Part shown: one piece after another, positions 55,401 to 64,000 of the stretch | Layout of the letters: every line of letters starts with the position of its first letter | How positions within the stretch are numbered: position 1 is the first letter of the stretch | NCBI RefSeq assembly: GCF_024763615.1 | Contig: NC_077225.1 | Coordinates: 4,216,001-4,280,000 of the forward strand | DNA: 64,000 nt | Direction of reading: 5' to 3' | Origin: Phlebotomus papatasi | Taxonomy: Eukaryota; Arthropoda; Insecta; Diptera; Psychodidae | Notes under the pieces: model-generated | Databases searched by the model: none | Told to the model about the DNA's origin: nothing | The model's input: only the letters and a program-made list of their open reading frames with translations | Made by a program: the position numbers and the translations under genes

Positions 55401-56990
55401 AAAAAATCCTTTCACATTCTTAATGCAAAAAAAATGCAGTTCATTTTTGTTATAAAATATATTGATAGTTTTATCCTTATTCAATTCTGTTTTTTTCGAG
55501 GAGTACAAGCGACTATTAAAATTGTTTAAATCATCAAAAATTACAACACGAATTTGATTTGAATGTTTTTTCTCAAATTTATAAATTAAATCTAGGCCAT
55601 AGTGCCCATCTTCTGTAAGCTTTATGCCGAGATTTGAAACTAATTTTTCAGCCTCATTAACCAATGTGTTTTGAGCAGATTTAAAATTTTTGATAATTCT
55701 TGTCGACTCAGTTTTATCATTTAACAAAAGAGACATACCAAAAATTAGGGCAATTGGAAGACAATTTCCAACCAAATCTACATCAATGATAGATTTTTGC
55801 TTATACTGGCGCAGGTCATCTCCTGTCATTCTCCCCGGAGTATAATTACGTCCTCTTCCTTCTTGTGGATGAACTAGATAAGCATGAACTCCAAGTACAT
55901 TCGTGGTGTGAAAAACACTGGTGCTCTGATGAACTTTCTCCAGATTTTCAAAGATTGCATCCTTTGTAAGTGAAGCTACAGAACGCAACCCGATGAAAAC
56001 GGGCTTGATAGTAGGGTTGTCAACTAGGTAGACTTGGAGAATAACTTTATCACTTGGTTTAGATTCTTTGCGAACAATATCCAAGATTTCATCAAAAGCA
56101 CCATTCCACCATTCTAATTCGTTATTGTCCGATGGATTTTTTATTTTAAAATTAATGTCCAGTTGACTTAATTTGAAAAATTCGTTAAAGTCTTTCACTT
56201 TTGATAAAACTTCAATGAAGTTCTTTTTATCATCTTGATTGTTAATTTCACTTTGAGTATCTTTGTTCAAATTCTCACTACCTTTCTCTCTAATATTTTG
56301 AATTTCAATTTCGCCATTCTTTTTGTCAGATTGTTCACTTGTTACATCATCTTTATTGTTTTTGTTATTTTCACTATCAATGATCTCGGTTTGATCATCA
56401 GTGTCTATATCTATAGAGTTTTCAGTATTAAATTCACTAATGGTTTGGTTTTGAGTCTCAGCAATAACTGAATCGGTAACATCTTTATTACTGTTCAAAT
56501 TAACCGCACTGTTTATTTCACCATCATTATTGTCCTTGTTTTCAGCATTATCGTCATTACCAGAACCTGCTTGAACACGGGCATATGCAATCTTACGCCT
56601 TTTTGCAGGAGGCTCTTCATTATCACTATCATCCCCTGTATATAAAATATCGCACACTTTTTCAACAAGTAGAGTATCATCGAGCAAATTTTTAATGTTC
56701 TTAGTTAATTTTCTTTTATTTGTGGGTGAAAGTTTCACTCCTCTTTTCACCATTTCCTCCAATTTTTTCACAATATCTTTGAATAAGTCACTATTATTCT
56801 TATCATTCAACAGAACAATTAATTCAGAGACAGATTTGTTGTGCAACATCGCATGGATCATTGCATCAGTAGCCGAATTAATTGTATCTGAAGATTCATT
56901 TAGAAGAACTTTAATCACACGCGAGAACTTATTAGCTTCTTTAGAATTCATTTTTGCACTTGGTTTTTTTATTTTTACTTCGGAAGACAA
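52476..56990 (-). CDS. Polinton-type family-B DNA polymerase with N-terminal extension (probably protein-primed)
   Basis: 1504 residues, intact. Residues 1-118 form a helical domain homologous to the N-terminus of the RING protein at 61002. A possible nuclear signal (PPAKRRKIAYA, about 127-137) and a long acidic, Asn-rich linker to about 260 follow. A Cys/His-rich zinc-binding region lies at about 535-635. The 3'-5' exonuclease has Asp 651/Glu 653 (YDFESEF), HNAKSYD with Asp 735 and YCTQD with Tyr 853/Asp 857. The polymerase has YDFTSLYP (Asp 1076), VLNSLWGRF (Asn 1268) and YCDTDS (Asp 1363/1365). All catalytic residues are present. Long inverted repeats suggest protein-primed replication of the element ends. 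ATG 56990 is chosen as the longest start; Met 14 is an alternative. Length exceeds most Polinton polymerases because of the N-terminal extension. Confidence 0.93.
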   Translation of the reverse strand: MSSEVKIKKPSAKMNSKEANKFSRVIKVLLNESSDTINSATDAMIHAMLHNKSVSELIVLLNDKNNSDLFKDIVKKLEEMVKRGVKLSPTNKRKLTKNIKNLLDDTLLVEKVCDILYTGDDSDNEEPPAKRRKIAYARVQAGSGNDDNAENKDNNDGEINSAVNLNSNKDVTDSVIAETQNQTISEFNTENSIDIDTDDQTEIIDSENNKNNKDDVTSEQSDKKNGEIEIQNIREKGSENLNKDTQSEINNQDDKKNFIEVLSKVKDFNEFFKLSQLDINFKIKNPSDNNELEWWNGAFDEILDIVRKESKPSDKVILQVYLVDNPTIKPVFIGLRSVASLTKDAIFENLEKVHQSTSVFHTTNVLGVHAYLVHPQEGRGRNYTPGRMTGDDLRQYKQKSIIDVDLVGNCLPIALIFGMSLLLNDKTESTRIIKNFKSAQNTLVNEAEKLVSNLGIKLTEDGHYGLDLIYKFEKKHSNQIRVVIFDDLNNFNSRLYSSKKTELNKDKTINIFYNKNELHFFCIKNVKGFFNYKHQCEFCEVLYNNEHMCSVTCKFCKYNPPCKPTKHLVECSSCNRRFRGNSCYQNHIKTEVCQKIKICQNCSHIFKTNEPHECYCEKCEICYKKVVTPHYCFIQPYKLKSPRHFGLIFYDFESEFVDAGNGFSDHRANLCVAKEVCHLCYKSADSPPDCDNCTYGFQVFENSVEKSCVSKFLDFVLRFRPYPIAVIAHNAKSYDAQFILEELCKRDEKLSPIITGCKILTIKIRDIIFLDSLSFIPFALSKFSSSFGLPSCEKGEYPYKFNTEANKNYVGKYPPIETYAINSMSGEKYQKFLEWYDSHKNDTFSNREELIRYCTQDVKILTLGCINFMSSFLETTGINPFLQAVTIADAVMKVYRKNYLVPNTLAITPKNNYSSTFINMQSRIGLKWLIFLKLTTKCDIKHEVKLKNSRIVADGFDESSNTVYSFEGCYYHGHTCIFNREYVCSKDPQDTIQNRYEKTLNRWRRIESLGYNLVTVWECDFRKTLKNDPELAQTIENHPDILDGGFDPRSAVYGGRTEVFRLHYKCRPGDRIYYYDFTSLYPWANKYSKYFVGHPTILKSFENPEEILRYDGIAKIEILPPRQMYIPCLPYKCNSRLLFPLCRTCAETTNTDRCTHSDSERTLIGTWSLEEIRLAVQHGYKIIRSFELWSYKISSYNRETGEKGLFAGYVDNFLKLKQEASGWPSEIDSDLAKENYIREYLEKEGIQLDKDNISVNKGMRSLSKIVLNSLWGRFIMREDHPKTTVCNTNEEFNNLMSSEDIEITNFYVAGPRQIFISWKYSSDADPPPSKYVNLGVGICTTTNARIKLYSVLSKLGHNLFYCDTDSVIYLVPAGEKNPLECGKFLGELTDEIADYGEGSFIDEFVSSGPKAYGLKIYSPSTNSYSYKVVFKGITMNRHVEKDINFESLKSIVFGENEDINVQYSDKIFRKKHFKITSGPYHKKAQFTFNKRRCVDDSNTLPFGY

Positions 56991-57185
56991 AAAATAATAA
57001 AGATGTTATCGGGGAGAGTGTCCGGTTAACTTTGATTGACTTCTCATTGCGCTAATTGCTTAAATAGGATCCAGAAAATTTTCGCTAAATAGAAAAATTG
57101 TCACACAGAAAAACATCGCATGCAATTTTTAATGTATTAGTATAGGTATCATATTTCAACACCTGCAGAATCATTTCAGATTTTT

Positions 57186-57945
57186 CCAAGAAAAATGCAA
57201 AATTGTGAAATAATTTCCTGGAAAAGCATCAGATGCGAAAAATGAAATTTGAATCTTTTCCCTTTGCATGGACATGTTTCGAACCTGTCGTGAAGACGTT
57301 GTGAGAAAATGCATTTTGCGATCGCATCTTTTTCTTGGAAAAAGTGAATTCCATTCCCACTTAAAATATGATCCTTTGTACACGTGCAATAAAAAAGTCT
57401 CATAGAAAATGAAAAATTGTGAAATAATTTCCTGGAAAAGCATCATTTGCGAAGAATGAAATTGGACACTTTTCCTCTGCATGGACTAAGCTTATCGCGA
57501 AGATACCACTGAATTTTTCGCGATCGCGACTTTTTCTTGGAATAGGAAATTCCATTCCCAGTTGAAATATGATCCTTTGCACACGTTCAATAAAAGTCTT
57601 ATAGAAAATGCAAAATTGTGAAACAATTTCTTGGAAAAAATGAAACTTGAGATTTTCGTTTTGCATAGAAGAAGCTTTTCGAGATCGTACTTTTCTTGGA
57701 AAAAATAAATTCCTTTCCCATGGAAAAATGAAATATGATTTCTTTTAGCATAAGAAAATGCAAAATTGTGAAATAATTTCCTGGAAAAAATGAATGAAAT
57801 TTGAGTTTTTTTCGCTTTGCATGAACATGTCTCAAACATGTCGAGATATTGCATTTACATGATTGTGACTTCTTTCTTCGAAAAATCTATTCCTACTTGA
57901 AAATTTTCATACATACTCATATGTGTGTAATAAAAAGTGAACAGA
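57186..57945. repeat. Four diverged tandem units of 150-215 bp upstream of the polymerase gene
   Basis: Each unit starts with AAAATGCAAAATTGTGAAAT followed by AATTTCCTGGAAAA (units near 57192, 57405, 57605 and 57755) and contains TTTTCTTGGAAAAA-type and GATCCTTTG-type blocks. The array lies just upstream of the polymerase start on its minus-strand promoter side, so it could hold regulatory or origin elements. Short open frames through it are by-products of the repetition. Confidence 0.8.
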
Positions 57946-58021
57946 TAATATATGTAGATGATTTTCTGAATACAATTATTAGATGTCAACACACAATTAA
58001 AGTGTCAGTTATTACCTAAAA

Positions 58022-58660
58022 AGTTAAAAAAAAATATTTTACTGCAAAGAAAAATCTAGAATTCACTTTTAAAAGTCCATGCTGAAACAAAAGTTAAAAA
58101 ATATTTTGTTGCAAAAAAAATTTTAGACAAACTTTTAAAAGTTCATCTTGAAACAAAAGTATAAAAAATATTTTGTTGCAAGAAAAAATTCTAGATATAC
58201 TTTTAAAAGTTCATCTTGAAACAAAAGTTAAAAATTATTTTGTTGCAAAAAAAAATCTAGACATGTTTTTAAAACTTCATACTGAAACAAAAGTTAAAAA
58301 ATATTTTGTTGGAAGAAAAAATTCTAGATATACTTTTAAAAGTTCATCTTGAAACAAAAGTTAAAAAATATTTTGTTGCAAGAAAAAATTCTAGATATAC
58401 TTTTAAAAGTTCATCTTGAAACAAAAGTTAAAAAATATTTTGTTGCAAAAAAAAATTCTAAATATACTTTTTAAACTTCATGTTGAAACAAAAGTTAAAA
58501 AATATTTTGTTGCAAAAAAAATCTAGACATGTTTTTAAAACTTCATGTTGAAGCAAAAGTTGAAAAAATATTTTGTTGCAAAGAAAAAAATTCTAGACAT
58601 ATTTTTAAAACTTCATGTTGAAACAAAAGTTAAAAAATATTTTGTTGCAAGAAAAAATAA
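58022..58660. repeat. Tandem array of ~67-bp units, ~10 copies
   Basis: Units consist of AAAGTTAAAAAATATTTTGTTGCA, with an A-rich stretch, then TTCTAGATATACTTTTAAAAG and TTCATCTTGAAAC. Ten copies occur with small length differences in A-runs. The array is extremely AT-rich and sits between the two divergent genes, where a duplex-unwinding or regulatory function is conceivable. Confidence 0.88.
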
Positions 58661-61001
58661 ATAAAAATCTGTTACGAAATTCATATATTAGTTTAAAGGT
58701 TTTTACATGTTAAAAAATTTCGATAGCAAAGTGAAAAAAATTTATTGAACAGATTACATTTCCGTTATTGATTTTAAATTTGTTTCATCTAGAAAAGTTT
58801 CTTGAAAAAAGTGAAAAACAAGGGGTTATTCAAGGTCGAAAATTTCTGTCCTTATTCCGTTATTCCATGTGATTCCAATGATATTCCATTGTGATTCCAA
58901 TGATTCTAAATGTGTGATTCTCTAATTGATTTAATTCGTTATTCTGTGATTCTCAATTATTCCAATTTGTGATTCAGTTAATTCCTGTGTTCAAATTTCT
59001 CTTATTTTAGAATAATTTTTCATATTGCAATAGAATTAATTTTGTCTCTTATTTTTGTCTATGCAAGTCCTATTTAAGTAAAGTAATTATGCAAATCCTA
59101 TAAAAAAAAAATAAATAACTCATCGATACGGTTATTTGAAAATTCTCTAACTTTTGAGTTCTAATATTTAGAATTATATCAAACAGTTGGAGATTCGCAA
59201 AAAATATTCTAGATTTTTCAATCTTCTACTTTATGATTACGTACAAACATTTGACATAAATAACTTAAAAAATGAGATAAAATTATTTTCTCTTTGGGTA
59301 ATTGGTGATCCAATTGTACTTAAAGCGTTATAAAGATCACTGAATTAAAATTCTTTACATTAATTCATTACAAAACTCTATTAAATTAAAGTAAAAGTCA
59401 AGAAAACATTTTGATAATCAAAATTCGAATAATTAGAAATAGGATGAAGGCATATTTCAACAAGTCCGACAGGGAGTCAAAATATTCGAAATAAAGCGAT
59501 TTTTGAAAATTATTCACTGTTCTTCGAAAATTATATGTACGAAGTCATGTGTCTGTGTGAACAGTATGAACTTGATTGAAGCTCAGTTTTAATGTAGGAA
59601 TCTAAGATATCTTTTGCAAGTTACGGGGTATTTGCTGTATAATAAATATTTCAGATCAAAAGTGAAAATAAATTTATTTTTTCACATTAATTATCGAATT
59701 TTAATATTTTTTTATAAATATTTCTATTTTTACTGTTCGCATTCAAAACGAGATCAGTTATATTTTTTAAGCAAAAATTTTTGGTATAAAAAGTTACATA
59801 ATTTTAACAAAGTAAAAGTTATCATGCATTGGTATTTTCAAAGAAATCGTAAATGTGAGGTTCTATAATTCCATTTGATTCCAGTGATTCCATTTGATTC
59901 TTGTGATTCTGTATGGATTCCACTTGAGATTCTATCAAAATCTGATCAGTGATTCCATGGATTCCATGGATTCTAACGGAAAAATGTTTCGGTATTCCAT
60001 ACTTGAAAAACATATTTTGGTGCAAAAAAAAAATCAAAAGTTATTAAATAGATTCAGACACCCAGAGGTTCATCAAACCTAATAAAAAGTGAAGCTATTT
60101 TTCAATTTTCGTTGTAAAATTTTTTTTGTAAATATTGCACCGCAACTTAAACAAATTTGCCCGTAGTTCTTGTATTATTTTGACAAACATTACGAAATAT
60201 GTATTTTTAGATAGCATTTAATTCACGATTTTTGAAATATATTAGACTGATAGGTCAATTCCCTTTAGAAAAAACTTGTCAACAGTCTTCAGTGTCTCTA
60301 TGCAAAAACGTATGGAAAAAATGAAATGTCGAGAAGCCCCTGCAAACATCACTTTAAAGTTTTTTTCATGTTGAAAAATATTTTGCATAAAAAGAAAAAA
60401 AATTAAAAGATATTTAGAAAATAATTTTAGATATTATTTTATTTTTTGAAAGTCTATTAAGTTAACTTGTGCAATGAATACAATGATAAACTCCTTTAAG
60501 AAAGAAACGTAAAAAAGTCAATATTTTTTTTCTGAACTAAATAGAACTGAATGAAAATGATCTGTAACTCATTGTATCTCATCATGCTATCTTTAAATAA
60601 TTATGAAAAATTTAGAATCAATAATATTATCTTACTAATTATTCACATTAATGTTTTTTTGTGCTATCTTTACTTTTTGTGACTACATATATTTTTCTCT
60701 TTATAATGGATGGATGTTCATCGTTGTTATAAACTTCCAGAAATTCATGGTATTCTGAGATCATATGGAAGTAAATGAATCAATTTACACCTAAGTTTTT
60801 CCCAGGATACTTGAGATTATATTGTGAATAGTATTTCAAATACCTTATGTGTCTTAAAGAGCTAACTATATGATAGCTAAATGAACTGGACATCTAACAC
60901 TTTTTACATATATACAGAATAAAATTCTGGATTTTCAGAGGGTATTTATAGGGATTGAACAGAAAAATATCTTTTAGTACATTCGTTGATATTGCAAAAA
61001 A
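58661..61001. other. Non-coding spacer between the divergent polymerase and RING genes
   Basis: AT-rich without a credible ORF. ATTCC/GATTCC-rich degenerate repeats occur at about 58855-58985 and 59870-59985 (for example CCATGGATTCCATGGATTC). The last 60 bp before the RING gene contain ATTTATAGG (about 60944-60952), a possible TATA-type element. No integrase or capsid gene remnants were recognised. Confidence 0.5.
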
Positions 61002-61493
61002 ATGTCGCGCCATACAATAAATCGACTCGCGAAAGTGTTCGCATTAGATAAAAGTGAAGAAGAAATGGTGGAGTTAATATTAATGAATAAAAATATTGAC
61101 GATCTAATAGAAGTGATTAGAGGGTGCGATATACCCTGTCTAATACTTGGTGCCGTGAAAAAATTACATGAATTATCGCGGGCAAGTGTTGTTTTTTCGT
61201 CACAACAAAAGAAACAACTTCTTATGAATGTTCTTAATAGTGGAACTTCAGTTGAAGAAACATTCAATAGTTTGTGCGAAATCATAATCGATGGTGTAGT
61301 AGTTATTCCTGAAGAGCCACAGGAACAACGCAGTGATAAGATCTGCAAGATCTGTTTTCACAATACCATCGATGTAGTATTTCTTCCTTGTGGTCACATC
61401 CTATCGTGTGAGACATGCGCATATAGGGAGGGTCGATGTCCTTTAAGGTGCGAGGACGATATGTCAACATTTACGAAGATTTATTTTTCTTAA
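61002..61493 (+). CDS. RING-finger protein (IAP-type RING, no BIR) with a domain shared with the PolB
   Basis: 163 residues. Residues 1-98 are helical and align without gaps over residues 22-79 to residues 44-101 of the element polymerase (18 of 58 identical, including NK, VKKL, S..K and N..N). Residues 115-150 form a C3HC4 RING finger: Cys115, Cys118, Cys130, His132, Cys136, Cys139, Cys146, Cys150, with LPCGH as in IAP proteins. The last pair is spaced C-P-L-R-C, one residue longer than the usual CPxC. No BIR domain is present. The RING predicts E3 ubiquitin ligase activity; the shared domain could recruit it to the polymerase or to a common host partner. ATG 61002 follows an A-run, a good insect start context. 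Confidence 0.88.
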   Translation: MSRHTINRLAKVFALDKSEEEMVELILMNKNIDDLIEVIRGCDIPCLILGAVKKLHELSRASVVFSSQQKKQLLMNVLNSGTSVEETFNSLCEIIIDGVVVIPEEPQEQRSDKICKICFHNTIDVVFLPCGHILSCETCAYREGRCPLRCEDDMSTFTKIYFS

Positions 61494-62518
61494 GGTAAGA
61501 ATGAATTTCTTGAATTGAACAAATCTTTTTAAATTTCTCTTTGACTTTTTAAAAAATAGTAAATGTGGAAAATATATAGTAAAACTATAATATATTATTA
61601 AATTAAATCGTAAAGTGTAAGTTTTTTCTTTCAAAGACCCATAAATCTTTTCTTCAACACAAGTGGTTAAAATTATTTTAAAAAATTATTTTTAATCGTT
61701 CTAAATTACAAGATTGTATTTTTGTTCACCCAATACTTACATACCCTTCACATAAATATATTATGTTCTTAAAAACCTTTGAATCAACAAAATAATGTGC
61801 TTGTTTTATTTTAAGAACTAAAAAACAAAACAAATGTTCACAATTTTTTTTCTGAGTGATGTCATATTATATATAGAATTTTATTCTCAGATTGAAAACT
61901 ATAGATATTTTTTATATTTCTAATTTCAGATGACAATCGTGTCTCCAACATCAAGAATAATCGAACTACACTTCATCTCTTTTTTTTTCTTTTTATAATA
62001 TATTCTTCTTAATACTTGATAATCAGTAAATAATACTTTTTATTACTTATAATATATACATACTTCTTAAAAAGTAAACTTTTTTTTTTCGCAATTCACA
62101 ATTCTTCAAAAAATGGTAAACTTTCAGATATGAATGTATTTAATAGTAAGTAATATTTTATTCAAAAATTTTTTGCAAAATTAGTATTTTTAATTATTTT
62201 TACTTGGAATGTCTATTTAAATATTTTAAAAAATATGTCATTTATAAATATATTGTAATGTAGAATGCTAATATAATTATATGAAAAAATAAATGTAAAA
62301 CATTTAAAAATGTTTCTTTTTACTAATTCGTTCTCTCATTGAATTATTTAATCAATTTCTGTTTTTTCACAATTTTGGTTGGTTATTGATTGTCGGTTTT
62401 TTCATCATTTCTTGAATATCGTGATTGACGTGACATTCTCTATAAATACAAAAAATGGATTTTATTGAGATCTAGAGTTGGTGAGTATAATTAAATCGTA
62501 CACTAATAAAATATCAAT
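61494..62518. other. Non-coding DNA between the RING gene and the right inverted repeat
   Basis: Very AT-rich with several AATAAA-like sites and no ORF of note. Confidence 0.5.
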
Positions 62519-63123
62519 AAGAACACTTTTTTCTATACAAATGATAATGCAGAAATTATTGTACACAAAATAGAGCGCGGACTTAATTATTCATCATAAA
62601 AATGCAAGTGGACATATGACACTTTTTTGCTATTCCTCTTTCACACTGAACATCTAAATAAAACATTTCAGTGCGCATGAAATTTCCACTCGCTCATGAA
62701 GATTCTCTCATTCTGCATTAATCCACACGCGAAAAGGAATCAAATTTCTCATTGCTCATAATTGTGCAATATTCTTGTGATGAGAAAGTCAAATTAAAAA
62801 TTATATACTATAATTAACAAAACTTTAGGATTGGAATGACACAGTAGTTCTAGAAAAACTAAATTATGATATTTAAAAAATAAAAACAGGTATTTCATTG
62901 CACGGATGGGCGGCTGGGGGGGGGGGAGTTAAAAAGGTGTCGTATATCATTGACAAAATAAAAAAACAGTAAGAGGAGGTGGGGTAAAATTCTAAGAAAT
63001 AGTAAAAATCATCCTCGTGGACGTGGTGACGTCATCCATATTGTTGCTGTTGGTAGCATGTTGAAGGCACGTTTATTGACCTTCGGTTTGTTTTTGTTAT
63101 TCCCGTGCTCGATACTTACTACT
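62519..63123 (-). repeat. Right terminal inverted repeat of the Polinton-like element
   Basis: Inverted copy of 47266-47874, ending in CTTACTACT. TGACGTCA lies at 63027-63034. In protein-primed PolB replication such termini act as origins, which is the presumed role here. Confidence 0.93.
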
Positions 63124-63129
63124 GTTAAT
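63124..63129. repeat. Right 6-bp target duplication (GTTAAT)
   Basis: GTTAAT, identical to 47260-47265. Confidence 0.88.
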
Positions 63130-64000
63130 ATTATGGGATGTAAATCTATTCAAAAATCGGTACTTAACCGGTTCATTACCGATGAAGACCGATGCAGTCG
63201 GGTTCAAAATTTCAATATCTTTCCAAAAAATCCAAATTAACCAAATCGGTTGAAAAACGGATCCTCCAAAGTGATTGAACTTTGACCTTCAATAATTCAA
63301 AATGGCGAATTTTCCGGTCATAGATATGTGTGGAGAATTACCTGTGGTAAACAATAATTTCTCTGTGATAGGATTCTGTGATATCTAATACCCTCTTCTT
63401 CCTGCCCAGTTTACCTATAAATATATTGTGGTGTTATAAATCTGTCAGGGACTGTGTGTTTCTTGGGCTTCCTTCTACCGTTTGTGATATTCACGTACCT
63501 GGAAATATATATTCCTTTATTAAATATCTTCAACAGTGATCCGGAACGTAGGCGGCTGGATTTTCCAGAAGACGTTTCCTCGATGACCGCCAAATGCCCT
63601 TCTCATAATCCACTGAGGCAGTGAAACACAATTATCACCTTCACCAATTATTTATTTACACCAATTCTCCTCTTAGATTTCACTGAACACGTTTAACTCT
63701 ACGTCACGTAAATTTTTCTGTAGTTTGAACTAATATTTAATTTATAAGTCACAAAATAAACTTGTACACTTTTTTCCTCACGTCTCTTTGCAAAAATCAA
63801 GTCTTACGTAACTCCCATACTCGTTCCCCTCATTCCCCTACTTTCTTTCCAGCTGATCTCATTCACCACTTTTTCCTCTTTCTCTCTCCCTCCATGCATG
63901 TTCAAAATCCAACCGTCTTTTGTCTCTTATTTTTAAAAGATCTCCAATCAATGGAAATTCTATACAATATGTTTGGACGAAATGTTCGCCAGGACTAGCT
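63130..64000. other. Flanking DNA, no feature recognised
   Basis: Moderately AT-rich. Short open frames at 63411-63593 and 63762-63998 lack motifs. No repeat structure was seen. Confidence 0.45.

Larger units (their letters stand above)
47266..63123. mobile_element. Polinton/Maverick-like element with PolB and a RING protein only
   Basis: 15,858 bp (about 11.75 kb without the nested LOA element). It is bounded by inverted repeats of about 605 bp that begin AGTAGTAAG and by a 6-bp duplication, exactly the signature of integrase-inserted Polintons. Intact genes are a 1504-aa family-B DNA polymerase (minus) and a 163-aa RING protein (plus), divergently arranged around a 4-kb spacer with two tandem arrays. 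Usual Polinton genes for integrase, protease, packaging ATPase and major and minor capsid proteins are not detectable. The outer 190 bp of the two TIRs look identical, so the insertion is young. Movement probably depends on an integrase supplied in trans. Confidence 0.88.

Noticed and set aside
57171..57854. Group of short Phe/Lys-rich ORFs
   Set aside because: They run in several frames through a tandem repeat and have no domain. The repeat explains them.
47266..63123. Integrated polydnavirus or bidnavirus segment
   Set aside because: The 6-bp target duplication and 605-bp TIRs fit a Polinton better. No capsid, virulence or parvovirus-type NS gene was seen. Relationship of its PolB to viral relatives remains open.
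63058..63240. 60-codon ORF at the right end of the Polinton-like element
   Set aside because: It spans the TIR terminus and target duplication, so it is a chance frame.

Overview
The window is AT-rich eukaryotic DNA dominated by mobile elements. Jockey-, I- and LOA-type non-LTR retrotransposons, Ty3/gypsy and BEL/Pao LTR elements, foldback elements, a tRNA-like SINE and a Polinton-like DNA element occur together, which points to an arthropod genome, most likely an insect. The species cannot be named from the sequence. No intact single-copy host gene was recognised. The only candidate non-TE coding pieces are a broken PIF1-like helicase and a small unidentified spliced gene fragment near 27.1-27.9 kb.

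Layout. 1-5.3 kb: decayed I-like non-LTR element (minus), running off the left edge and carrying a nested minus-strand insertion. 5.66-10.08 kb: complete, apparently intact Jockey-type element with a 10-11 bp target duplication. 10.2-14.3 kb: two foldback elements whose inverted arms are tandem arrays, with a compact hairpin between them. 15.6-23.1 kb: PIF1-like helicase gene (minus) split by a nearly intact 6.5-kb gypsy element. 23.2-26.5 kb: long inverted-repeat element with internal duplicated hairpin units and a nested LINE tail. 27.1-27.9 kb: unknown gene fragment. 28.2-30.0 kb: first copy of a 1.8-kb non-coding modular repeat, present again at 45.0-46.8 kb and partly, inverted, next to the assembly gap. 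32.3-33.35 kb: two tandem arrays, one with an exact 147-bp period. 33.35-35.2 kb: LTR-like region plus gag of a truncated gypsy-like element. 36.5-37.8 kb: a LINE tail and a tRNA-like SINE. 40.0-44.26 kb: BEL/Pao element broken by in-frame stops and by a 500-N gap.

47,266-63,123: a 15.9-kb element with terminal inverted repeats of about 605 bp and a 6-bp target duplication, the hallmarks of a Maverick/Polinton. It carries an intact 1504-aa family-B DNA polymerase and, on the opposite strand, a 163-aa RING-finger protein. No integrase, protease, packaging ATPase or capsid gene is visible. A LOA-type retrotransposon with an intact 1290-aa ORF2 is nested inside it. The polymerase and the RING protein share a homologous N-terminal helical domain of about 60-90 residues, which suggests the two proteins interact with each other or with a common partner. 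This minimal polymerase plus RING element is the most unusual object in the window.

Method limits: all boundaries and homologies were read by eye. Family names rest on motifs, not on database searches.
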